Part shown: piece after piece, positions 25,754-32,520 of the stretch | Numbering within the stretch: position 1 is the stretch's first letter | Layout of the letters: each line of letters opens with the position of its first letter | Assembly (NCBI RefSeq): GCF_013299185.1 | Contig: NZ_JAAFKG010000028.1 | Span: 28,663-92,662, forward strand | Origin: Microcoleus sp. bin48.metabat.b7b8b9.023 | Lineage (GTDB): Bacteria; Cyanobacteriota; Cyanobacteriia; Cyanobacteriales; Microcoleaceae | Length of the DNA stretch: 64,000 bases | Direction: 5' to 3' | The notes under the pieces: generated by a model | The model's database searches: none | Told to the model about the DNA's origin: nothing | Seen by the model: the letters and a program-made list of their open reading frames with translations, nothing else | Made by a program: the position numbers and the translations under genes

Positions 25754-26323
25754 CTAATTAAAACTTAACAACCCAAACAAGTCATCCGCGGACAGTTGCA
25801 AATCAGACAGCACATCGAGTACAGGTAAAATATCCTCACCCTCCTTCCCCTCTGGTTGCTGCTGCGGCTTAAAAACCAGAACTAATTTTTCTTCCGGGTC
25901 AATCAACCAACCTAATTTAGCACCGTGATTTAAGCAAAACAAAATATTATTAATAACCCGAGTTGGATTTTGATCCGGCAATAAAATCTCAATTGTCCAA
26001 TCCGGCACAATTTTAAACCTATTTTCTATTTCTCCATTAGCATTGAGAAGAATGCGCGACCACTCAAACACGGCTATATCTGGAACAATAGAACGTCCTC
26101 CAAAAGTGCAGCGCAATTCTGAAAAAGCAAAAGCTAACTTTTGCGGTTCTCCCACCTGATTAATTCTATTCCCAAAACGGGTTTGCAACGTGCTGTGTTT
26201 TCCTTGCGGCATAGATTTTTGATAAATTTGACCGTCAACATACTCGCTAGCAGGCTTAGTTTCTGGAATCAGCAAAAACTCTTCCAGAGAAATCTTGGAC
26301 GGAGACTGAATTGACGTTAGCAT
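25754..26323 (-). CDS. Uma2 family endonuclease-fold protein
   Basis: About 189 residues from the preferred ATG at 26323 (LTSIQSPSKISLEEFLLIPE); six more codons are open upstream. Family motifs: SEYVDGQIYQKSMPQG, RCTFGGRSIVPDIAVFEW (PD), DWTIEILLPDQNPT (Glu) and LGWLIDPEEKLV. It is the same subtype as the gene at 55035 and clearly different from the Uma2 at 20811. Function unknown; Uma2 genes are multicopy in cyanobacteria. It lies upstream of the helicase in the same direction with a 50-base gap. Confidence 0.85.
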   Translation of the reverse strand: MLTSIQSPSKISLEEFLLIPETKPASEYVDGQIYQKSMPQGKHSTLQTRFGNRINQVGEPQKLAFAFSELRCTFGGRSIVPDIAVFEWSRILLNANGEIENRFKIVPDWTIEILLPDQNPTRVINNILFCLNHGAKLGWLIDPEEKLVLVFKPQQQPEGKEGEDILPVLDVLSDLQLSADDLFGLLSFN

Positions 26324-26347
26324 AAGCGATTCAACCCTCAAAAACTC

Positions 26348-26848
26348 TTAAAAATTCACATCGCCGTCAGTTTCCCAATCAGGACAACTGTCCGATTCCA
26401 CACCAGTAGGGTGCATCGCACAAACCAACAAATTTCCGCCGTAAACTTGACCGTGATAGTTCATGCAACCGCGACAAACCGGATGCTGCGTCGGCGAAGG
26501 GTCTACATAAGTCACAAACGACGAATCTATCTCATCAAAATCCGGCTCAAAGTCCCGGCAAATTTCAATTATTGGTTCGAGAAATTCATTTAAATAACCA
26601 TCAAATTCATTTAAATAACCATCAACTTCAACAATCAGGTTATTTTGTACTTGTTCAGTAAACTCTTCCGAAATTTTTACCAAAACGTCCAGCATTTCGA
26701 CAAACTCTTCGCCGATGTCGGTGAAAAAATGCTCTACTTCAGAAACAGCATTTTCCATGACTTCAAAAAAATCTTTAGACCAATCTTCCATAAATTTGAC
26801 GGCTAAACTATAGCGGTTCTCAAGCGTGGTGAGGTACGCAGGTTCCAA
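26348..26848 (-). CDS. Acidic unknown protein with C-terminal Cys/His motif
   Basis: 166 residues. Residues 1-120 are acidic and helical; the C-terminal 45 residues carry PVCRGCMNYHGQVYGGN, VCAMHPTG and SCPDWE, giving four Cys and two His in a spacing that suggests a metal-binding knuckle. This C-terminal pattern recurs as a conserved cyanobacterial domain to my knowledge, without known function. In the middle the heptapeptide DGYLNEF is repeated directly, encoded by an exact-length 21-base tandem duplication near 26580-26625. Short gap (6 bases) to the Uma2 gene downstream. Confidence 0.75.
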   Translation of the reverse strand: MEPAYLTTLENRYSLAVKFMEDWSKDFFEVMENAVSEVEHFFTDIGEEFVEMLDVLVKISEEFTEQVQNNLIVEVDGYLNEFDGYLNEFLEPIIEICRDFEPDFDEIDSSFVTYVDPSPTQHPVCRGCMNYHGQVYGGNLLVCAMHPTGVESDSCPDWETDGDVNF

Positions 26849-26871
26849 TCCAATGGCTTATGCCCGCGGAA

Positions 26872-26918
26872 CCCCATGCCCTATGCCCTATGCCCTATGC
26901 CCTATGCCCTATGCCCAT
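26872..26918. repeat. CCTATGC heptad array
   Basis: About six tandem CCTATGC units directly upstream of the acidic unknown gene (minus strand), so in its 5' region. The array differs in sequence from the CAGTTGA arrays but has the same 7-base period. Confidence 0.9.
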
Positions 26919-26984
26919 AAGAGCACCTCATGTTACTGAAAAAGGCTATATTGCAAAATATTTAACAGATAAGTACAGATACAT

Positions 26985-28439
26985 TTAACCCGGTAAATCT
27001 AGGAATCCACCCAAATCTACTGTGTATGGCATAATCTGGAAAGCTTGCAGCTTACCAGACATGGAGGTATCCCTCAAAGCTTTCAACAGAATATTGAAAG
27101 CGCCGTTTAAATCCCTGTCCAGAGTGTGTCCGCATTCGGGACATTTAAACGTTTTTAAGCCGCCCAACTTACTATGGATATGACCGCATTTTGAGCAAGT
27201 CTTACTGGTGTACTCTTCTGTCACGTCTACTACAACACAACCGTACTTGGATGCTTGATGCTTCAACGTTTGTTTAAAACGATAATGACTCAAAGTTACC
27301 ATCGCTCTAGCTGTCTTCGTGGCAAGTTTTCGCTTACCCTTTTTTACCATTTGCTGCGTTTCAAATGTTGGCAAGAAAATTAACTTATACTTGCTAACTA
27401 GGTAATTAGCCGCCTTATTGTGCAATTCCGAAACTAAGTTCTTAATCTTAACACGAATCCTGGCTGCTACTTTTCTCGATCGATACCGCAGCCGCTTAAA
27501 CTGACTACCTTTGCTTTTTCCGAGCCGAGACATTAACTTGTCTAAATGTCTGGCTAACCGATAAATGCGACCGATATCACTTTTGCCTAATTTCAGTATA
27601 TTATGACCGTCAAATCCTGTCATAAATGTTCTGATTCCCGGGTCTAAGGCAATCGCTAATTCGGATTGAGTCGGAGGCGGTGCAACAGTGTCAACCGCAT
27701 AGCAGATAAACCATTGATCGTTGATAATACTAAGGGTTGGTTCGTGTTGCATTACCTCCACTATTGCTTCAGACGCTTTAAAAGACAAGCCTTTGGTTTC
27801 GCGCGGATAGAATGTGTTTGATTTCCAGTTTGCTGTTTGAAACCTAATAGTTTGAGTAGGAGCTTTACAACTTCTAAATTTGGCTGTACCTTGGGATTTA
27901 CAAGCTGCTTTGTGTGCTTCACAGGCTTGAAATACTGCTAGTTGACGCGGGTTGTATGGCTGTTGAGACACCCATTCAGGCGCTGAATCCATGATGCGTT
28001 TACGCAATTCATATTTACCGATTTTTTCATTTTTGAGAATGGCAATTGCTTGATTGTAACACCATCTGCTTGCGGCTATCCATGTCCGCCATTTCTGAGC
28101 TAGTTTTGTTTCCGGGTAGACTCGGATCTTTTTGGATAGTAGATTTGTCTTGACGCTGGGAGTAGAGTCCGCAATCGTCAGCCTGGATGATTCATAGGAT
28201 ATCTTCAACCATTTCTGGTTGGGGAGATAAGTCTGTTCGGCACAGAACCAGGAGTTAGCAATTTTGCTGTTGACAGATCCACTTGATAATATGGATCTGT
28301 CAACTCCTGGGCGCGAGTAGGTCAAAGCGATCGACGACCACAACTGTCTCGATATCTCCTGACATGACTTGTCCCAAAAAGGCAAGAATTTCTTGGCGCG
28401 TGAAGTTGAGTCCGTATCCAATGTATTGGAATTCATCAT
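26985..28439 (-). CDS. tnpB: TnpB with N-terminal extension (second subfamily)
   Basis: 484 residues. An extension of about 95 residues (KKFLPFWDKSCQEISRQLW ...) precedes the usual KIRVYPETKLAQKWRTWI start. RuvC motifs: ALDPGIRTF (Asp), LPTFETQQM (Glu in the RuvC-II position) and LDRDLNGAFNI (Asp). Zinc finger CSKCGHIH ... CPECGH is intact. Proteins with this extension form a known cyanobacterial/viral TnpB branch. No TnpA is nearby. A 13-base perfect inverted repeat lies inside the extension (28269-28304). Probably an active or recently active solo element. Confidence 0.9.
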   Translation of the reverse strand: MMNSNTLDTDSTSRAKKFLPFWDKSCQEISRQLWSSIALTYSRPGVDRSILSSGSVNSKIANSWFCAEQTYLPNQKWLKISYESSRLTIADSTPSVKTNLLSKKIRVYPETKLAQKWRTWIAASRWCYNQAIAILKNEKIGKYELRKRIMDSAPEWVSQQPYNPRQLAVFQACEAHKAACKSQGTAKFRSCKAPTQTIRFQTANWKSNTFYPRETKGLSFKASEAIVEVMQHEPTLSIINDQWFICYAVDTVAPPPTQSELAIALDPGIRTFMTGFDGHNILKLGKSDIGRIYRLARHLDKLMSRLGKSKGSQFKRLRYRSRKVAARIRVKIKNLVSELHNKAANYLVSKYKLIFLPTFETQQMVKKGKRKLATKTARAMVTLSHYRFKQTLKHQASKYGCVVVDVTEEYTSKTCSKCGHIHSKLGGLKTFKCPECGHTLDRDLNGAFNILLKALRDTSMSGKLQAFQIMPYTVDLGGFLDLPG

Positions 28440-28613
28440 ACACGGTGGTTTTTTGTTGATTACATAGTATCAATGTCTACCGCTATCTTCAAGGAATTTA
28501 CAAGAAATCGTTTACTATACGAAAGCAGCCTGCCTCCAGCGAAGCGATCGCACCTAATCTCAATTCTATTACCTATTGCGGTATATCCACCCACATCTGA
28601 CAGAGAAGATATT

Positions 28614-28650
28614 CAAAAAGGGAACTCAAGATTATTATCCTGAGTTCCCT
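28614..28650 (-). terminator. Rho-independent terminator after the phasin-like gene
   Basis: GGGAACTCA (28620-28628) pairs with TGAGTTCCC (28641-28649) over a 12-base loop. Read on the minus strand, the stem is followed by CTTTTTGAAT, giving a T-run, about 30 bases after the stop at 28680. Confidence 0.85.
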
Positions 28651-28679
28651 TCATGCTTTGCTGCGCGAGCTTTTTTCGC

Positions 28680-29063
28680 TTAATCGCGCTTGAGCCGCCG
28701 CAATTCGTCTTGTAAATTCTGTACCTGTTCGCGGAGCTTGTCTACGCCGCCGGTTTCTTTAGTTTCTTTTGTAGAAACTTCTTCTTCCTCAGAAACAATT
28801 TCAATCCGCCGAGGTTCAGCGGTTTTTTTGTCCCCAGCAGCTTCTACAGGTGGTTGCTGCTGCTGAGCTTGTTGCACCATATCATCAACAAAGCGACGAG
28901 CTTCTTCTGTTGACATCTCACCGCGCTTCACCAATTCATCTGCCAGCTTTTGGGCTTCAGTGCGTAATTCAGTTAACTTGCTGCCAGCTTTTTCACCAGC
29001 GTAGGAAGCTAGCCCGACACCAAGGTAAACTGCTTTTTGTAAAATATCTCCGAAACCAGGCAT
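28680..29063 (-). CDS. Phasin-like protein
   Basis: 127 residues: a short N-terminal hydrophobic part (FGDILQKAVYLGVGLASYAGEKAG), an amphipathic helix (LTELRTEAQKLADELVKRGEMSTEEARRF split over residues 31-60), a polar Gln/Glu linker and a C-terminal coiled coil (VDKLREQVQNLQDELRRLK). This fits the small phasin/PhaF-like family common in cyanobacteria, thought to coat granules or act as a membrane-associated coiled coil. It starts 18 bases after the mature SRP RNA region, and a strong terminator follows it. Confidence 0.8.
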   Translation of the reverse strand: MPGFGDILQKAVYLGVGLASYAGEKAGSKLTELRTEAQKLADELVKRGEMSTEEARRFVDDMVQQAQQQQPPVEAAGDKKTAEPRRIEIVSEEEEVSTKETKETGGVDKLREQVQNLQDELRRLKRD

Positions 29064-29081
29064 AGGAACTACACCTCATAA

Positions 29082-29182
29082 AACTGGGTGAACCGGAGAC
29101 CACGCCTATTACAAGCATCCCGTGTTGCTGCTACCTTCCGGTCCTGACAAGATTTGGGCGTTGGAATCGCGTGGGGCCAGTT
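29082..29182 (-). ncRNA. ffs: Signal recognition particle RNA (4.5S type)
   Basis: On the minus strand the conserved SRP tetraloop region GTCAGGACCGGAAGGTAGC is present near 29128-29150, followed by the asymmetric-loop sequence AGCAACACGGGATG. The ends AACTGG (29177-29182) and CCAGTT (29082-29087) pair, as do GCGTGG/CCACGC further in, giving an RNA of about 101 nucleotides without an Alu domain. It binds Ffh for co-translational membrane targeting. Exact ends are inferred from pairing. Confidence 0.92.
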
Positions 29183-29206
29183 CATTTATGAGTATAGCAC
29201 AGTTAT

Positions 29207-29473
29207 TTATTCTTCAACCACACACCAGTGATAAATTTCATAAATAACGCAACCGTTCTTCACCAGAGGGTCTTCAGCGACGATCGCCTTTGCCTCATCC
29301 ATCGAAGCCGCCTCAAACATCAACATACCGCCGCCCCGCCTCGCCCAGTAGCCAGTTTTCGCTCGGTGTCCTTTAGAAATCAAATCTCGGACATAAGCTC
29401 TGTGAGCTGGCACGTACTGGTCAAACACAGGCTTTTCGACAATTCCTTTCTCAATTTTGACAAACCAAGGCAT
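29207..29473 (-). CDS. YciI-like protein
   Basis: About 88 residues from the ATG at 29473 (PWFVKIEKGIVEKPVFDQY). The open frame continues upstream but that part is not protein-like. It has the YCII ferredoxin-like pattern: a first strand, HRAYVRDLISKGH with the conserved His, RRGGGMLMFEA, and SMDEAKAIVAEDPLVKNG near the end. Family members are small, of unclear enzymatic role. It ends just before the SRP RNA. Confidence 0.87.
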   Translation of the reverse strand: MPWFVKIEKGIVEKPVFDQYVPAHRAYVRDLISKGHRAKTGYWARRGGGMLMFEAASMDEAKAIVAEDPLVKNGCVIYEIYHWCVVEE

Positions 29474-29601
29474 ATTAAATTTTAGATTATAGATTTTGGA
29501 TTTTGGATTGTAGATTGGGAATGGGTGTTTTGGTGCGGGGCATTGAGGAAATACTCGATCGCCCGTACTCGGCCATTCCTTCCTTAATCCGATGCTATCC
29601 C

Positions 29602-30156
29602 ATGCACCTGTCAAAACAAAGATTTTTTATAGCTTTACTGGCGCCGGACGATATTCAAGAGCAGATTACCGAGATTAAACTGTATTTTGCCGATCGCTAC
29701 AACAGCCGTGGTGCCTTAAATTCGCCACCCCACATCACACTGCAACCTCCCTTTGAATGGCCTGCGGCGGATGTGGCGCAATTAGAGGAAAGTCTCAGGG
29801 CCTTTACTGCAAATCGGCTCCCAATTCCCGTTACGCTATCCGGTTTTGCCGCTTTCGCACCCCGCGTCATTTATGCGGATGTTGTCAAATCGCCCCAATT
29901 GCTGGAGATTCAAACAGATTTGATGAGTTATGTCGCGGCAAATTTAGGAATTGTCGATCGCATTTCTCAGACTCGCCCATTTGTACCGCACATGACTGTA
30001 GCGTTTCGCGATTTAACTGAGGATAATTTTCAAACGGCTTGGCTGGAATTCGCAGCGCGCGAACTCCACTTTGAGTTTATCGCTGCTGCGTTAACCTTAC
30101 TGCTTCACGACGGCAGCCGCTGGAACATCAGCCAGCAATTTCCGCTTTCAGACTGA
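29602..30156 (+). CDS. 2'-5' RNA ligase family protein (2H phosphoesterase)
   Basis: 184 residues from the ATG at 29602 (HLSKQRFFIALLAPDDI). The two catalytic HxT/S motifs of the 2H phosphoesterase superfamily are visible: SPPHITLQPPF and VPHMTVAFRD. Members include LigT/ThpR-type cyclic phosphodiesterases acting on RNA ends. Length is typical. Divergent from the YciI-like gene; ComF follows on the opposite strand beyond a repeat block. Confidence 0.88.
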   Translation: MHLSKQRFFIALLAPDDIQEQITEIKLYFADRYNSRGALNSPPHITLQPPFEWPAADVAQLEESLRAFTANRLPIPVTLSGFAAFAPRVIYADVVKSPQLLEIQTDLMSYVAANLGIVDRISQTRPFVPHMTVAFRDLTEDNFQTAWLEFAARELHFEFIAAALTLLLHDGSRWNISQQFPLSD

Positions 30157-30220
30157 ACTCTCTCTTCCTTCGCGGACTTCGCGTCTTCGCGGTTCGTTTT
30201 CCCAAAAAAACTTGTTTACG

Positions 30221-30391
30221 CAAGCGGGGGCGAGAAACCGGGTTTCTACGAGTTTTTGCATTTAGTGACGAGAAATATTCATAGAAACCCGGTTTCTGAG
30301 GTTGCAAGCGGGGGCGAGAAACTGGGTTTCTACGAGTTTTTGCATTTAGTGACGACAAATATTCAGAGAAACCCGGTTTCTGAGGTTGCAA
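30221..30391. repeat. Two tandem ~85-base units of the GAAACCGGGTTTCT family
   Basis: Unit 1 starts GCAAGCGGGGGCGAGAAACC at about 30221, unit 2 at about 30306. Each has an outer inverted pair (GAAACCGGGTTTCT ... AGAAACCCGGTTTC) and an inner TTGCATTTAGTGACGA. Related copies lie at 24085-24205. A TTCGCG-rich sequence just before it (30165-30200) matches one at about 8660-8710. Confidence 0.92.
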
Positions 30392-30434
30392 GTGCATCCA
30401 CTACAAACCTGTTTAAAATTGAAAGTAAAGTAGA

Positions 30435-31121
30435 TTAGCGATCGCGCCGAGGGGGACTGGCAAGTGCCACAGTTCCATAAACCGCAATTCCCGACTCTTT
30501 CAATGTTTTAATTGCCGACTTGACAGTAGTACCGCTAGTGTAAATATCATCAACCAACAAAACTCGATCGCGCGGGAGACGGCGCCGAAAATCTTTCCCC
30601 AAAATTAAAGCATCTTTCATTTCCGCTTGCCGCTGCTGTGCTGTCAGAGCGAATAAAGCCTGAGTATTTTTCACCCGCTCCAAACCGTGCCGCTGCAAAG
30701 GCAAACCAGTCAGCTCGCAAAAACTTTCCGCCAAAAGTTCCGCCTGATTGAAACCCCGTTCCTTGACCTTTGATTTGTGCATGGGAATCGGTACAACTGT
30801 TAAATTGTCAATAGCTAATTCGGGAAAACTCAGCCAAGATTCTGCCAGCCAGCCGCCAAGAGGTTTCGCTAATTGTGGATTTCCTTCATATTTTAAAGCT
30901 GCGATCGCCCGTTTGAGAGTCCCGCCGTACTCCCCCCAAACAAAAACACGCTGTTCCGATCCCCAAAATCGACCCGGATCGGCTAACTGACAGTGCTGAA
31001 GTTGCTTGTGGCAGTACCCGCAAAACTCCTCGGCGGCCGGTCGCTGACAAAGAGCACAGTTAGACTTAAGAAATAGATTGAGAAAAGATTGGACTAATCC
31101 CGTCCATTTTCGCTGGTTCAT
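30435..31121 (-). CDS. comF: ComF family protein (phosphoribosyltransferase fold)
   Basis: About 228 residues from the ATG at 31121. The frame extends 43 codons further but into the upstream region shared with the TnpB gene. It has an N-terminal zinc knuckle (CALC ... CGYCHK), the central VWGEYGGTLKRAIAALKY, VVPIPMHKSKVKERGFNQAELLA, and the PRPP-loop LLVDDIYTSGTTVKSA near the C-terminus. ComF relates to DNA uptake in competent bacteria. It is divergent from the adjacent tnpB. Confidence 0.9.
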   Translation of the reverse strand: MNQRKWTGLVQSFLNLFLKSNCALCQRPAAEEFCGYCHKQLQHCQLADPGRFWGSEQRVFVWGEYGGTLKRAIAALKYEGNPQLAKPLGGWLAESWLSFPELAIDNLTVVPIPMHKSKVKERGFNQAELLAESFCELTGLPLQRHGLERVKNTQALFALTAQQRQAEMKDALILGKDFRRRLPRDRVLLVDDIYTSGTTVKSAIKTLKESGIAVYGTVALASPPRRDR

Positions 31122-31211
31122 CCTAAAATTGTGGTATTGTAAAACTTCATTGACTTTATAGCCATTAATAGCCATGTATACTATAATATAGTCAAAAATG
31201 AGGGCAAAACA

Positions 31212-32459
31212 ATGCAGCTCGTTTCCAAGCACATTATCGATCGAAACCACTGGCTATACAAGCAGCTAGATAATTTGTGCTTTCTTTCTAAGAATCTTTT
31301 CAACTACGCTAACTACCTAATTCGACAAAAATTTATTACCTCGGGAGAATACCTAGATTATTATAAAATACAGAAAATATGTCAGGGAAAGACTGACTAT
31401 CTAGCATTACCAGCCAAAGTATCTCAGCAAGTATTGTTGAGATTACATGAAAGCTGGAAATCATTTTTTGCAGCTAGCAAGGAATATAACCTCCATCCAG
31501 ATAAATTCAAAGCCCGACCCAAAATACCCAGATACAAACACAAAACATTAGGCAGAAATGTCCTGACTTACACCGCTCAAGCCATCAGTCAAGAATGGCT
31601 CAAAAAAGGAATAATCAATTTCTCGAAAACCCAGATATTTCTAACTACTAAAGTTCGGGTTATAAATCAAGTCAGAATTGTTCCGAAAACTTACCATTAC
31701 TCGATGGAGGTAGTTTATGAATCCAAGGCTGTAACTGGCTTATCATCAGATGTTGAAGGGATAGCAGGAATTGATATTGGTCTGAATAACTTAGCGACTA
31801 TTACATCCAATCAAAAAGGGTTCGGGCCGCTGATAATAAATGGTAAACCTCTCAAATCAATCAATGCCTACTATCACAAAAAAAAGGCACAGTTGCAGTC
31901 ATACTTGAAAAAAGAGAGACAAACATCAATCAAAATTGAACAATTAACTCACAAGCGTAATGTAAAAGTAGATAATTACCTGCATAACGCTAGTAGATTT
32001 ATCGTCAATCATCTGGCAGCTAACCGAATCGGGACACTGGTGATTGGTAAAAATGATAACTGGAAACAGGGAATAAATCTCGGCAAGCGGAACAATCAGA
32101 ACTTCGTAGCAATACCTCATGCAAGATTTATTCAAATCCTAACTTATAAAGCGCAGTTAGCAGGAATCGTTGTGAAGGTTATTGAAGAAAGTTACACTTC
32201 TAAGTGTTCTTTTTTAGATAATGAAGCTTGTGTCAAGCATTCAGAGTACAAAGGTAAGCGAATTAAGCGAGGTTTGTTTCGTGCTGGTGATGGCAGACTG
32301 ATCAATGCGGATGTGAATGGCAGCGCTAACATTGTCAAAAAAGCATTTCCCAACGCTTTTGCCGAGGGAATACAGGGCGTAGTAGTACGTCCAGTAAGGG
32401 TCACACCTTACAAAATGGTTGTCCGAGGCAAGTGTAATATTTGTCTAGAAAACCTGTAA
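31212..32459 (+). CDS. tnpB: TnpB-like protein with altered RuvC-II (third subfamily)
   Basis: 415 residues. RuvC-I is intact (GIDIGLNNLA) and RuvC-III reads INADVNGSANI. At RuvC-II the usual Glu position reads LVIGKNDNWK, so the canonical Glu is missing. An EESYTSKCSFLD motif, downstream, offers a Glu that could substitute, as reported for TnpB branches with a rearranged site. The zinc-finger cysteines are largely lost (KCSFLDNEACVKH). The family is abundant in cyanobacteria. No TnpA adjacent. It lies between comF and the PEP-synthase-like gene. Confidence 0.85.
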   Translation: MQLVSKHIIDRNHWLYKQLDNLCFLSKNLFNYANYLIRQKFITSGEYLDYYKIQKICQGKTDYLALPAKVSQQVLLRLHESWKSFFAASKEYNLHPDKFKARPKIPRYKHKTLGRNVLTYTAQAISQEWLKKGIINFSKTQIFLTTKVRVINQVRIVPKTYHYSMEVVYESKAVTGLSSDVEGIAGIDIGLNNLATITSNQKGFGPLIINGKPLKSINAYYHKKKAQLQSYLKKERQTSIKIEQLTHKRNVKVDNYLHNASRFIVNHLAANRIGTLVIGKNDNWKQGINLGKRNNQNFVAIPHARFIQILTYKAQLAGIVVKVIEESYTSKCSFLDNEACVKHSEYKGKRIKRGLFRAGDGRLINADVNGSANIVKKAFPNAFAEGIQGVVVRPVRVTPYKMVVRGKCNICLENL

Positions 32460-32520
32460 CTATGTGATTAATTGGAAAAACTATCAAAATTAAATCAGTT
32501 TCCAAGGACAGGCTCCCAGC

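Noticed and set aside
30128..30397. 89-codon minus-strand frame over the GAAACCGGGTTTCT repeats
   Set aside because: It is a translation of the tandem DNA repeat, with internal peptide repetition and no start signal.
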